The translations under genes were made by a program, and so were the position numbers. Source: Sextonia rubra (lineage: Eukaryota; Streptophyta; Magnoliopsida; Laurales; Lauraceae). From it: a DNA stretch of 64,000 nt. Positions 44,690 through 57,310 of the stretch are shown here, in pieces (positions within the stretch are counted from its first letter, which is position 1; the number at the start of each line of letters is the position of its first letter). The notes below the pieces were generated by a model. That model ran no database searches and was not told where the DNA came from. It saw only the letters and a program-made list of their open reading frames with translations. The DNA lies in NCBI GenBank assembly GCA_037013555.1, contig JASUAD010000023.1, forward strand, positions 15,934,001-15,998,000. The letters run 5' to 3'.

Positions 44690-45097
44690 TGTTGTGATCT
44701 TGACATCATCCGTTGTGCATATACATCAATCCAAGATCAATAAAAAACCAACTACATACAAGAAGAGATACAAAGATTTACGTGGTTCACCCAAGCAAGA
44801 TTACATCCACGGGCACAGAGACGATCATCTTCACTATCACAAGTAAAGCATACAAAGACTCTCACTCTCTCACATCGTCTCTCCTACGTGGTGTGAGAAC
44901 ACCACGGGCAAGAGATCTCTCACCTCTCTTCAGCGCAAGATCTATGATTACAGACTATACACATACATAATCTCCACTTTTTTGGCCACCAAGAAAGCCC
45001 CGGTACAATTACCAAACTACCCTTGACCTTAAACCAATCCCTGACTAACCTAGTGGACTCATCCGGCTAAACCGGAATACAAGACATAAACCTAACA
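44690..45097 (-). repeat. TRIM LTR, right copy (5' LTR)
   Basis: 408 bp, the direct repeat of 43862-44269. The minus-strand primer-binding site lies immediately to its left (about 44675-44689). Confidence 0.9.
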
Positions 45098-45798
45098 TTT
45101 CTAACTTTTTTTTTAGAAAGAAGAGGTGATTTTTTCAAATTTTTTATTTTTTAATGAGACTTTTTTCTTTCCTTCTTGTTTGGTAATTTTATTTATAGAG
45201 TGAAGTGAAGTGAACGATTATTTTAATAGATAAAAAAATAAGAAAAATTTAATCAAAATATGATTCCATTTTATCATTTAGTGAGAGGAAAATGTAATTT
45301 TCTGACCTTTTTTTATTAAAAGCAAATATTTTTTTCTCATTTAGTAGTATGAAAAAATAACTTTTTCATATTTTAGTGTAAAATGTGAAATGAGTTTTTA
45401 AATTGTAGTGCTTTTGATTTGACTATTTTTCATTTCTTGTGTTTTAGAATGACATTTTACTTCACCAAATAAGGTGAATTTACTAAATCACGGGTGATCA
45501 TTCACTCCAACCTATGTGGTACAAAAAGGAAAATTTATATTTGGGCTGTCACTTCATATGCTAGTATACTTGGTTTGGCAGAGAATCACTAGTGCATTTG
45601 TGTGTTTTTTTAATTTTCCAGAATGTCTAGATCTGAAAAGTGGGGTCACGACGTTGCATAGGTTAAGTGCACGGAATCTTCAACTGTGGTTTTTCCACTG
45701 CAAGCCGCTGAAATGTTGGGACAGGTTGGACACCCTGTTTTGGAAAACAAGCATCTTGAAATGGGAACTCGCCTGTGGTTTTGTGGACCCCCTCCCAT

Positions 45799-45807
45799 CT
45801 ATATAAA
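45799..45807 (+). promoter_or_regulatory. TATA box of wound-responsive gene 2
   Basis: CTATATAAA lies about 100 bp before the ATG and is preceded by the promoter block conserved with gene 1 (GGAATCTTCAACTGTGG, AAGCCGCTGAAATG, AACAAGCATCTTGA). Confidence 0.75.
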
Positions 45808-45898
45808 CAGCGTTTCTACCATCCCTGTTTGCCACCCAAACTAGAAAAACAAACTTCTTTCCTTGGAATCTCAGACCCAACAAACTCTGTTTAGAAAG

Positions 45899-46162
45899 AT
45901 GAGTTCAAGAAGCAAAGCATGGGCCGTGGCTGCCACCATAGGAGCGGTTGAGGCTCTGAAAGATCACGGGATCTGCCGATGGAATTACCCTCTCAGATCC
46001 TTACAACAACAGGCAAAGAAGAATATCAGGTCATATGTTCAAGCTATGAGAGTTTCAAGAGCTATGGATTCATCACTAAAAAGGAGCGCTGAGGAGAGGA
46101 TGAAGCGAGAACAAGAGAAGGCTGAGACTGCTGTGAATTTGATTTTCTGGGGACCCAAGTAG
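45899..46162 (+). CDS. Wound-responsive family protein (DUF3774 type), gene 2
   Basis: Intronless, 87 residues. MSSRSKAWAVAATIGAVEAL, DHGICRWNYPLRSLQQQAKK, NIRSYVQAMRVSRAMD, EERMKREQEKAE and the terminal LIFWGPK match the family over its whole length, and SLQQQ is closer to the usual family sequence than the SSHQQ of gene 1. The start ATG at 45899 is fixed by homology. Promoter and coding region are parallel to gene 1 (20 substitutions and one 1-residue gap), indicating a tandem segmental duplication. Probably wound- or stress-inducible by family; molecular function unknown. Intact. Confidence 0.92.
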   Translation: MSSRSKAWAVAATIGAVEALKDHGICRWNYPLRSLQQQAKKNIRSYVQAMRVSRAMDSSLKRSAEERMKREQEKAETAVNLIFWGPK

Positions 46163-48663
46163 AAAGGTTTCTGTGGGGGTTAGGATTTGGAGAAAGTAGA
46201 AAATGTGAGGAGTGGGTATTGTACTTCAGAAAGTGTATACTTTTGGAAATTTTGGGTTTTAATTGAATGTCGAACTTGTGTATTGTAGAAACGAAAGTGT
46301 AATTATTTTATCCCCTACTTTGGAGATGTGAACACAGGCAGTCTCACTTGAATCGGGATCTTTGATTTATGTTTCGGATGGATTAGATTATATAGATTTC
46401 ATTCTATTAAACCTTGTTATTGATCATGAGTCCTTCAGTCATGCTTATTTTAGATTTGATGCCCCACATGTATCTGTGTATTTATAATTCGTTTCTGCAC
46501 TTGAATTCAATATATTTGTGATGAATGAGATGATTCCACAATGGTTTTTAGTATTAGGGTATGTTTGGAAAGCGGGAATCCGCTTTTAGCCCATTCAAAG
46601 AATGCCCCCTCTCCCAACTTGGAAGGATCACGCAAAGGCGGATGAATAGTGTTTGAAGTGTTAAATGGGGCCGGTCCTCCTTTTATTCATCTGATTAGTG
46701 GGTGGGCCTCCCATGGATGATCTACACGGTTAGATGTGAGCCTCATAACTCCTTTTATTCATTTGATTAGTGGGTGGGCCTTCCATGGATGATCTACATC
46801 ATTAGATGTGAGCCTTATAACGGCTATAATTTAGATTTTCAGGCATTGATTCTTCTTAGATGTGATGATATTTTTTAAATCGTGATTAATGTCCTACGCA
46901 TAGATTTAGAATTTTGTGGGCTTGTTTTGAAAAATCGAGACCATTGAGATCTAATCTAAGGCCAAGAACAGCAATTGAATCAAATTTTATAATATAAGGC
47001 CTTATGGATTATGATATATTAGCTAAAACGTTCCAAGCCGTTGATTTTTTAAATGTCCCTTTCTTGGGAATTCTCTCCTTTGTTTATTTAAAACAGGATG
47101 AGTTGATTCCAGACTTTAGGAGGGATTCTTTAAAACGATAGAATCACTTTGTCCTCGTGGATGTTTGGCAAACATTCCCTCCTAAAATGCGTGGTTTATG
47201 TTTTATATATAATCCGAGAACTATGTAGTTTGACAAAAATTTGTAAGCCCTTTTTCATCAGTCAAATGGTCTAGGAATAGTGATCCAATTGCACCGCTAC
47301 ATTGTGCGGTTGAGTACTACAATTTCATGACTAGATTGCATGATTCCGCGGTTGAAAGACTGACTTATGACCTGTACCATTTTTAAGGGCAAATCTATCT
47401 ACTTGCAAGAGATCTGAATTTCACTTTATGTAATTGGCAAGTAAAGTTGGTTTATATGTGGATTCTGATTGAGATATTTTACTGTAATATGCTGGAATTC
47501 CTTACCGTTCTATTGAATCTAGAATCACTTTGATCACATTTAAAACAGATCTATGGTGTATTTTATAATTCAACCCTTGTGCATGGGAAAATCGTAGAAT
47601 TTCCTGCATGTGCTTAGATTGTTTTATCTTGATCTTTTGTGGCCCGTTTATGAACCGATCAACCTGAAACTTTTGTATAACTTAGGCTCTATGTGATTTT
47701 ACGTGTTTATCATATCTTGAATCATGTGGATGATAGGATGAGATCTTTGTGATCATGTTTGGATTACTAATCATGCTTTCAGATATAAAACCCAAACGGC
47801 AATATTGGCATTGTTGTGTGTATATCCATTGACCTCTTACAACATTATCTAATGTACCCCTTTTTTAGAATGAATGCAGGAATTGATTTCTAGTCTGCAA
47901 CTAGCCCTAATTGTAATAAAATTTGACCATATTTGGATATTTGTATTGTAATTTGACCATATTTGGATCAAGTGGGACCATTAATACATCGAGATCCGAG
48001 GGTTCTAATGATCATATATTTTGGGGCGTTACACCCACTAAATAAGTTTTAGTAAGTGCCATACCCCTTGATCTATTTGTCCTGTATTCCACTAATTTTA
48101 AATGCTTTGATACTATTTTTAGTGAGGTGGAAGAATAAACTATCCTAATCTATCAGCCCAGCAGAGGGGTCAGCCCTTTTGTCCCTGCTCCCACTAGTAT
48201 AATAGTATGGTTTCCTCTTTCTTCTTCTTGCCTGTGTATGCCTCCACCTACATCCTCCGGCTGAGCTATTCAGTGCTAGGGTCGATCCCAGGTAGAATGG
48301 CGAGAACGGATGCCCCTGACAACTTGGGCTCTGCAATATTCTCTAAATGCTTTATGTTAAATGAGCTAAAAGTGCATGGATTAAAGATAAAAGGAAAAGT
48401 GTGAGCCATAAGATGATCTTTGTGACAGTGATAGAAAATCATTATCCACATGCCCCTTGAAATCAAATCCTAATCCCATCTATCTCTACCTGACACCTTT
48501 TATTCATAATTCATGTACTTGCTTCTTCCTTAAAAAATTTTTTTTTTGGATCAAAATTTCATGTCCTGGCTTAATAAAACTGTTTCACTATGAAGCCATT
48601 GGTTTAAGACGCCATCACTAAGGTCCCCCTTTGCATGGAATTGAATTCAATTTTCATCTCAGG
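46163..48663. other. Intergenic, with a 72-bp tandem duplication
   Basis: CCTTTTATTCATCTGATTAG plus the following GTGGGTGGGCC...GATGATCTAC repeats at 46679 and 46751 (period 72). A TTTGACCATATTTGGAT word is duplicated near 47920-47970. The segment 48050-48440 matches sequence beside gene 1. No genes recognised. Confidence 0.5.
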
Positions 48664-51181
48664 TGTCAGGTTCCAAATTTTTATTTTGGGTCATACTGAT
48701 CTGTCGGGTTTGAGTTGGGTTGAGAGGGTTAAATGGGCTAAGTAAACACTCTTGGGCTTTGGGCCTGAGTTATTTGACTCGTTTAGGCCAGTGGACTCTT
48801 TTTGGAATTTCCCAAAGGGAGCCTTTCCTTGTAATTTAGAAAAACCTCTTCATAATATAAGCCCTTAGGGTTTCTCCATTCTCTCATCGTCTTTATTTCT
48901 TCTGCAACCAAGCCTTAGAAGTTCCCCAGAGGGAAACCAAGGTTGAATCTTCTGATCTTCAGATTTTTTCTTAGCTTTGAGATCCAGGCAAGTGGATATA
49001 TGCAAACAATGCCTCTTGGTTATTTATTATTGTTTTTTTTTTGTTGCTTGTTGAATAACATGCTTTGGGTATGATTTCTTTGGTCAGATTTAGTATTTTG
49101 ATTAAGGATTAAAGTTTGAGATTTGAAGCAATGAAGATTGTTTTTTATTTTTTTTATTTTGGAAACACATATTAATTGATAAAAAGAAAAAAAAACAAAA
49201 AAAAGTGACAGCAGTAGCGTTGCAGCGCAGCAGGCTGCTGCTTGCGCTGCTGCCTTATGCAGCCGGCTGGGCTGGGCTGGGCCGCTGCTATCAGCTGGCC
49301 TGCCAGGCTGCTAGCGAGGCCGGGTCTGCTGGCGGGTCTGGGCTAGGTTCGACAGGACTGAGCCCAGTTTAATATATATATATATTAATTAGTATTTAGT
49401 ATAATATTTAAAAATATTTTAGATCATTGTATTTCTACTAATGGTCTAGTGGATTAATAGAGAATTGATTATATTAATTTATTCTTATTTAGGCGATATT
49501 AGAAATTTAGTTTGGATTGTTTATAAAATTTAATTGGAAATTATATACTTTTGATTAAATCATAATTATGATGTATTTATAATTCTAATTTGGACTTTTA
49601 ATTTGAGTTTAGATTTCAAACCGGATTCCGGGATTTGGACCTTTGTTTTATATTAAATAATAAGGTGTAACTATACACAATAATGTTAATTAAGAACTTA
49701 ATTATTCCTTTTCTCTCATTTTGATCATAATTTGATTAAGTTTGAGTTTGGAATTTGAATATCATTTACCGAAGTTGTAACACACACTAAATATGCATAA
49801 TTGGATTAGATGATTTATGTCTTTTAGAAAAGTTAGTTAAATGTTCACATCAGAATTAGGTTAAATTCAAAATGAGAATGTGAGATTTGAGATGTACCAC
49901 ATGATAGACACTGAAAGTAGGCTATTGGCATCGTGGACTCACATTTTCATTGTGAAAGAGGGTTAGTTCTCACGTGTATATTTAACTAACTATGACCGTT
50001 AGGTGGTTTAGTACTTACCCTCCGAGAATTTGAATTGACACACGATCATAACACACTTTCAAATTTAAAAGTCTAAATACTCAATTTTATATTAGGTTGA
50101 ATATAGGGATTAAGGGTGTCATATCATAATTTATTCTGCATTGGTATACGTATGTATCTGTAAATATGCACATATATATATATCTGACCGACTGCAGTTT
50201 GGAGGCGGACGTACACCATTGGGTCAGCGTGTACTGTAGATTATAACACACAGCTGTGCCTTTTGTTATATTTTGGCGGGAATACCCGTTTTTGTTTATC
50301 TGTTTACTGAAATACCCATTTCTGTATATTTATTTGCGAGAATACCAGTTTCTGTTTATCTATCTGTTTGCGAGAATACCCATTGTTGTATATTTATTTA
50401 CGGGAATACCTGTTTCTGTTTATCTGTTTGCAGGAATACCCATTTCTGTATATTTATTTGCAGAAATACCGGTTCCTATTTATCTGTTTGTGGAAATACT
50501 CGTTTCTATATATTTATCTGCGGGAATACCCATTTCTGTATATAGTATCTGCGGGGATACCCGTTTTTTTGCATTCATGCCATTGGAGTTTGTATTTGGT
50601 ATGTTTTTGGCAAATTGTAAAGTATGTTTTACTTTAATTGATTAATTCATTGCTTGCAGTTTACCCTTTTATCAGATTATGTCAATCTGACCCACTACTT
50701 TTGGTGTCTAGGTTCTGTTACTGGTGTCGAACCGGAGGGTCGGGCGACGTAGGGGATCCTGCCAGATGGCGGAGTTATTGAGTGGAGTACCGATAACATC
50801 ATTTGAGGTGTCCTAGAGTTGGTGCAGAGATCGAAACATTAGAATATGCAATAAGGTCATGTTTGGGCCATTAGTTTATTTATTAAATTTATTTGTCTTG
50901 GAATTATAACTTTAATTACTATGCTTCAAAGCACTTGACCTTGATTTTGTTATTAATGAGATTTGTTACATGATTGTTATATGATAATCGTCTACGATGA
51001 GTATGGATTTTAGTTTCGTGTGTGATTCTGGTTGCTTGATCACTAAGCATAGCCTCACGAAGGTCTTTGATCTACCCGGAATCGGGTCCTGTATCGTTTA
51101 GCTTAGAAAAATTTTAACTGGCCCTAATTCTTACACTCCTATAACCGGGTTTGGATTTGGCCAAGTTTTGGGGGCGTGACA
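48664..51181 (+). repeat. Left LTR of the Gypsy element
   Basis: A TATA-like ATAATATAAG lies at 48852-48861, followed by a pyrimidine-rich leader. A GC-rich patch (about 49205-49370) is rich in GCTGCTG, and a minisatellite lies at 50270-50565. It aligns throughout with the right LTR, with scattered substitutions and small indels. Confidence 0.93.
50270..50565 (+). repeat. Minisatellite of about 31 bp in the left LTR
   Basis: About nine units of the form GGGAATACCCGTTTCTGTAT + ATTTATTTGC, alternating between TATATTTATTTGC and TTTATCTGTTTGC versions. The unit lacks stop codons in several frames, which creates long but meaningless open frames with repeating YLF-, IPV- and FCIFI-like words. Confidence 0.9.
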
Positions 51182-54100
51182 GATGGTATCAGAGATGGTC
51201 AAGTTTTAGAAGTTCTAAAAGATGCTAGAACGTAGGTCCGATGTGAGGATTAGAAATTCTAAGTGGGAACGTTGGGGGTTTTTGATGCTCCTAATCGTTT
51301 CCGAACTTTAGCAATTGTTTTGAGGTTACAAGAGTTTGTTACTTTCCGCATTTTTGGTCGTTTAGTCGCTAATATATACGAGATCGTGGAAGAGGTGGCT
51401 TGGACTACTTTTCGTAATTAGTTTCCCAAGAACTACGTACCGGAGCATGTTTGCATTCAAAAGCGAATAGAGTTTGATAGACTAAAGTATGGGAATCTGT
51501 TTGTTTAGGAGTATGAGCTGCAATTTATCCATTTCCCTCATCTCGTATCAACCCTCATCACTCCAGTAAGCGAAAGGATACGACTGTTGCTCGATGGTCT
51601 TTGACCATATATACTACTTCATGTCAAGTCACAAGTTTTGAATACTTACCAGGCATTTTTGGATAAGGCATATTGGGTCGAGGAGGTTATTGGACGCATG
51701 GTCCCTACGAGCCAAATCAAGCAGAAAGTTACTCCATCTTCGGTTTCACAGCACCAATTCAAGAAGCAGAAGAGAGAGTCTTGTGGCATTTATGACAATA
51801 ATCACCCTACAACTAAGTGTTGGAGACAGAAGACAGTTAAGTTATAGTTAATGATGACACCAAGGTGCAATTTGTGGGATCAAAGAAGAAGGTTGTTATT
51901 CGTATGATTTCAATCGTTAAGGATATGAAGTTGTTGATGAAAGGTTTTGAAGGGTATAAAGCGTTTATCTTGGAGGATAAACGGACTAAAGCAGTGGAGG
52001 AGATACCAGTGGTATCTGAGTTTCTGGATGTTTTTTCCGCTGATATTCCCGGATTGCCACCGGTCTGTGAGATCGACTTTGCAATAGAGCAAGTGTCTCT
52101 CTTTGGGAAGCCCCAGTGTTATTCATGAAGAAGAATGATGGTTCTATGAGAATGTGTATTGATTATAGACAACCAAATTAAGTGACTATCAAGAACAAGT
52201 ATCCTTTATTGAGAATCGACGAATTATTTGATCAATTGCAAGGTGCTCAGTATTTTTCTAAGATCGATCTAAGATCAGGATATCATTAGTTGAGGGTACG
52301 AGATCAGGATATTCTGGAAATTGCATTCAGAACTAGTTATGGTCATTACAAATTTTTGGTGATGTCTTTTGGGTTGACAAATGCGCTAGCCGCTTTTATG
52401 GCTATAATGAATAAGGTTTTTGCATAGTACTTGAATAAGTTTGTTGTGGTATTTATCGACGATGTACTTGTATATTCGAAGAGTTGAGAAGAGCATGCTC
52501 AGCATCTTCATACTTTATTGCAGCTATTTAGGAAACACCAATTGTATGCTAAGGCAAGTAAGTGTGAATTTTGATTGGAACAGGTAGGATTCCTTAGTCA
52601 CATCATCTCTAGGGAAGGTTTAGCGGTGGACCCAACAAAGATTGAAGCAGTGGTAAAGTGGGATAGGCCAAAAACAGTGTCGGAGATCTGAAGTTTCCTA
52701 GGCCTCGTAGGTTATTATTGCAGATTTCTGAGAGGATTCTCCTCAATAGTAGCCCCACTGTCGAGATTGACTCATAAGGGAGTTCCTTTTGTGTGGAATG
52801 AGGATTGTGAGCAGAGTTTTCAGGAGTTGAAAAGAAGGTTGACCACAACCCCTATTTTGACCTTACCTGCTGGTTGTGTTCTCATGCAACATGGGAAGGT
52901 GGTGGCTTATGGGTCCAGACAGTTGAAGGATCATGAACGGAAGTATGCAACCCATGACTTGAAGCTAGTAGCAGTGGTCTTTGCTTTGAAGATGTGGTGA
53001 CATTATCCTTACGGAGCCACTTTTGAAGTGCATCAGACCATAAAAGCCTCCAGTATCTCTTCACACAGGGTGATTTGAACATGAGACAGAGGAGATGAAT
53101 GGAGTATATTAAGGATTACAATTTTGGGTTGAAGTACCATCCAGGTAAGGCTAACGTGTGGCAGATGTTTTAACTAGAAGCGGCGTTTACTGGAGGATTA
53201 ATTGCAAAATACTTCTGGCTTCGATGTTTGGAAGATATGGATGTTTATTTTCAGCCTATCAGTGAGCAAGCAGTGTTGGCTAGTATATTCTCATGAAAAC
53301 CCAAATTACTTCCGAAGATCAGACAATACCAGTTACTAGACTCCAAGATAACAAGAATCAAATATTATATGGATGAGAGCCTTGATTTTAAGTTAGAAGA
53401 TAATATTTTGTATTATAAAGGCAGAATTTGTGTGCCTGATTTTTCTAAACTTGAAGGATGAAATCATGGTCGAGGCACACTATACTCGGTATACTATTCA
53501 TCCAGGCAGTACCAAGATGTATCACAATTTGAAGGACCACTATTGGTAGAAGAATATGAAAAAGGATATCGCAGAATTTGTTGGAAAATATTTGGTCTGT
53601 CAACAGATTAAAGCTGATTATAGGAGACCCCCAGGTCTTTTGCATCAGTTAGAGATTCCTCAATGGAATGGGAGCACGTCACTGTGGACTTTGTGTTTGG
53701 ATTGCCTAATACTAGAAAGGGATTTGATGCTATTTGGGTGATAGTGGACCGTTTGACTAAGTCAGCTCACTTTGTACTATTCAAGACGGGTTAAGGAATG
53801 GAGAAAATGGTAGACCTCTACATCAAGGAAGTGGTGAGATTGCATGGAGTGCCAGTTTCTATAGTCTTTGACCGGGATAGCAAGTTCGTATCTTGGTTTT
53901 AGGTATCACTGTAGGAAGCCTTAGGAACCAAGTCAAGTTTTAGTACAACCTATTATCCCCAAATAGACGAACAAACAGAGCATGCAAACTAGACATTGGA
54001 GGATACGTTAAGGGCATGTGTCTTGGATTTCAAGATCGGTTGGGACGAAAACTTGGCTCTATATGAATTTGCGTACAACAACAGTTACCACTCTAGCATT

Positions 54101-54781
54101 GGCATGGCACATTTTAAAGCTTGGTACGGGAGAAGATGTCAAACTCTTGTATGTTGGTAGAATTTTGGAGCTCACGGTTTTCATGGACTGTCTGTAGTTG
54201 GAAAGTCCAGTGACAAGATAAAACAGATTCAGGAAAGACTAAAGGTTACCTACAGTCACAAAAAAAAAAAAAAAAAAGTAATGCAGATATAAGGAGGAGA
54301 GAGTTGAAGTTTGAGGTTAGTGACTATGTATTTCTGAAAGTATCACCTAAACGTGGTACTTTACAGTTTGGGAAGAAAGGGAAACTCTCCAGGAGATATG
54401 TGGGACCATTCTAGATTATCAGCAAGGTCAATGACGTGGCTTATCGGTTAGCACTGCCACTAAAGCTATCAGGTATTCATAACGTTTTCCATGTTCTATG
54501 TTGAGAAAGTATGTAGCAGACCCTTCGCACATGTTGTAGTATGAGCCGTTGCAATTGCAGGATGATACAACATACACTGAGCAGCCGGCAGGGATTGTCG
54601 ACACCAATGAGTAGGTGTTGATGAACCGTGTTATTCATTGGGTGAAGGTTCAATGGAGTCATTATCGCCCTGAGGGAGCAATGTGAGAGCTTAGAGACGA
54701 AGTGCAGAGACAATATCCGCACCTTCTTCCAAAGGTATATTAGTCATTTGGAGGACTAAATGTCTTTTAAAGAGGATGAGA
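51182..54781 (+). pseudogene. Gag-pol remnant of the Gypsy element
   Basis: A gag tail with a degenerate knuckle (CGIYDNNHPTTKCW, about 51780-51825) is followed by the start of RT (VVSEFLDVFSADIPGLPPVC, 52005-52065). The RT active box Phe-Ile-Asp-Asp is at about 52453-52464. The late RNase H (VVAYGSRQLKDHERKYATHD, about 52900-52960) is joined to the preceding region with the first catalytic part missing. Then come the integrase (zinc-binding start near 53515-53620 with YLVCQQIKADYRRPPGLLHQ; catalytic core to about 54130) and a chromodomain-like end (about 54540-54745). Many stops and frameshifts. Confidence 0.88.
51184..51195 (+). other. Primer-binding site of the Gypsy element
   Basis: TGGTATCAGAGA starts two bases after the left LTR end and matches the initiator tRNA-Met complement with a late mismatch. 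Confidence 0.8.
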
Positions 54782-57310
54782 TGTCAGGTCCCAAATTTTT
54801 ATTTTGGGTCATACCAATCTGTCGGGTTTGAGTTGGGTTAAAAGGGGTTAAATGGGCTGAGTAAACACTTTTGGGCTTTGGGCCTGAGTTATATGACTCT
54901 TTTATGGCGCCAATGGACTCTTTTTGGAATTTCGCAAAACTCACTAGAAAGCAGGGAGCCCTTCCTCGTAATTTAGAAAAACCTCCTCATAATATAAACC
55001 CTTAGGGCTTTCCCATTCTCTCATCGTCTTTATTTCTTCTGCAACCAAGCCCTAGAAGTTCTCCAGAGAGAAACCAAGGTTAGATCTTCTGATCTTCAGA
55101 TTTGTTTTTGGCTTCGAGATCCAGGCAAGTGGATAATTGCAAACAATGCCTCTTGGTTATTTATAATGTTTTCTTTTTTTTTTTTTTGTTGCTTGTTGAA
55201 TAACATGCTTTGGGTATGATTTCTTTGGTCAGATTTAGTATTTTGATGAAGAATTAATGTTTGAGATTTGAAACAATGAAGATTGATTTTTATTTTTATT
55301 TTTTGGAAACACATATTAATTGATAAAAAGAAAAAAAAAACAAAAAAAAGTGACAACAGCAGTGCCGCAGCGTAGCAAGCTGCTACTTGCGTTGCTGCCT
55401 TATGCAGCCAGCTGGGTTGGGCTGCCACAATCAGCCTGGGTTGCCTGGCTGCTGGCGGGTCTAGGGTAGGTTCGACAGGGCTGAGCCCAGTTTAATATAT
55501 ATATATATATATTAATTAGTATTTAGTATAATATTTAAAAATAGTTTAGATCATTGTATTTCTACTAATGGTCTAGTGGATTAATAGAGAATTGATTATG
55601 TTAATTTATTCTTATTTAGGTGATATTAGAAATTTAGTTTGGATTGTTTATAAAATTTAATTGGAAATTATATACTTGTGATTAAATCATAATTAGGATG
55701 TATTTATAATTCTAATTTGGACTTTTAATTTGAGTTTAGATTTAAAACGGGATTTCGGGATTTGGACCTTTGTTTTATATTAAATCATAAAGTGTAACTG
55801 TACACAACAATGTTAATTAAGAACTTAATTATTCATTTTCCCTCATTTTGATCATAATTTGATTAAGTTTGAGTTTGGAATTTGAATATCATTTACGGAA
55901 GTTGTAACACACACTAAATATGCATAATTGGATTAGATGATTCATGTCTTTTAGAAAAGTTAGTTAAATGTTCACATCAGAATTAGGTTAAATTCAAAAT
56001 GAGAATGTGAGATTTGAGATGTACTACATGATAGACACTGAAAGTAGGATATTGGCATCGTGGACTCACATTTTCATTGTGAAAGAGGATTAGTTCTCAT
56101 GTGTATATTTAACTAACTATGACCGTTAGGTGGTTTAGTACTTACCCTCCGAGAATTTGAATTGACACACGATCATAACACACTTTCAAATTTAAAAGTC
56201 TAAATACTCAATTTTATATTAGGTTGAATATAGGGATTAAGGGTGTCATATCATAATTTATTCTGCATTGGTATATGTATGTATTTGTAAATATGCACAT
56301 TTATATATATATATGTATATCTAACCGACTGCAGTTCGAAGGTAGACGTACACCATTGGGTCAGCGTGTACTATGGATTATAGCATACAGCGTGCCTTTT
56401 GTTATATTTTGGCGTAAATACCCACTTTGTTTATCTGTTTACTGGAATACCCGTTTCTGTATATTTATTTGCGGGAATACCAGTTCTATTTATCTATTTG
56501 CGGGAATACCCGTTTCTGTATATTTATTTATGAGAATACCCGTCTCTGTTTATATGTTTGCAGGAATACCCATTTCTGTATATTTATTTGCGGAAATACC
56601 CCTTTCTGTTTATCTGTTTGCGAGAATACCTGTTTCTGTATATTTATTTACGGGAATACCCATTTCTGTATATGGTATCTGCGGGGATACCCGTTTTTGT
56701 GCATTTATGCCATTGGAGTTTGCATTCGGTCTTTTTTTGGCAAATTGTAAAATATTTTTTACTTTAATTGATTAATTCATTACTTGCAGTTTACCCACTT
56801 GCCAGATTATGTCAATCTGATCTACTACTTTTGGTGTCTAAGTTCTGTTACCGGTGTCGAACGAAGGGTCAAGCGATGTAAGGGATCCCGCCAGATGGCG
56901 GAGTTATTGAGTGGAGCACCGATGACTTCATTTGAGGTGTCCTCGAATTGGTGCAGAGATCGGAACATTAGAATATGTAATAAGGTCATGTTTGGGCCAT
57001 TAGTTTATTTATTAAATTTATTTGTCTTGGAATTATAACTTTAATTACTATGCTTCAAAGCACGTGACCTTGATTTTGTTATTAATGAGATTTGTTACAT
57101 GATTGTTATATGATAATCATCTGCGATGAGTATGGATTTTAGTTCTGTGTGTGATTATGGTTGCTTGATCACTAAGCATAGCCTCACGAAGAACTTCTAT
57201 CCACTCGGAATTGAGGCCCGTATCGTTTATCTTAGAAAAATTTTAATTAGCTCCAATTCTTACACCCCTAGAACCAGGTTTGGATCTGGCCCAGTTTTGG
57301 GGGCGTGACA
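54782..57310 (+). repeat. Right LTR of the Gypsy element
   Basis: Direct repeat of 48664-51181, with the same TATA region (near 54988), the GC-rich patch (55345-55500) and the minisatellite (56405-56700). Differences include small indels, so the copies have diverged since insertion. Confidence 0.93.
56405..56700 (+). repeat. Minisatellite of about 31 bp in the right LTR
   Basis: Same array as at 50270-50565, with about the same number of units but different point changes and small length differences in individual units. Confidence 0.9.

Larger units (their letters stand above)
43862..45097 (-). mobile_element. TRIM (terminal-repeat retrotransposon in miniature)
   Basis: Two direct LTRs of 408 bp each (43862-44269 and 44690-45097) start TGTTGTGATC and end CCCAACA / CCTAACA around a 420-bp non-coding interior, flanked by TTTCT on both sides (43857-43861, 45098-45102). 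On the minus strand a primer-binding-like TGTTATCAAAGCCGAGG adjoins the right LTR, so the element reads right to left. It cannot move on its own and depends on proteins of another LTR element. Confidence 0.92.
43050..48440. repeat. Segmental duplication, copy B (carries wound-responsive gene 2)
   Basis: This is the second half of the duplication described at 34330-39219, with the same order of anchors, ending with GAGCCATAAGATGATCT...AGTGATAGAAAAT near 48403-48440. It has gained a TRIM (43862-45097) and other sequence between about 43690 and 45490. Divergence is considerable outside the gene and promoter. Confidence 0.65.
48664..57310 (+). mobile_element. Gypsy LTR retrotransposon, chromodomain (Tekay/Del-like) type, defective
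   Basis: Two direct LTRs, 48664-51181 and 54782-57310 (2518 and 2529 bp), both TGTCAGG...GGGCGTGACA, enclose a 3.6-kb interior. A TGGTATCAGAGA primer-binding site (51184-51195) follows the left LTR and a purine-rich AAAGAGGATGAGA precedes the right one. The pol order RT, RNase H, integrase, chromodomain-like end marks a chromovirus. The interior is short for this lineage because most of gag and the protease are missing. The flanking 5-mers differ (TCAGG and CAAAG), so there is no target duplication. Confidence 0.92.

Noticed and set aside
46556..47200. Possible Harbinger-type element (TTAGGGTATGTTTGG ... TGTTTGGCAAACATTCCCTCC)
   Set aside because: The ends are only loosely inverted and the flanking triplets do not match (TTA versus TAA).
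50256..50645. Long open frames with repeating YLF, IPV and FCIFI words, also at 56275-56775
   Set aside because: They are produced in several frames at once by the LTR minisatellite and show no protein family. They are not genes.
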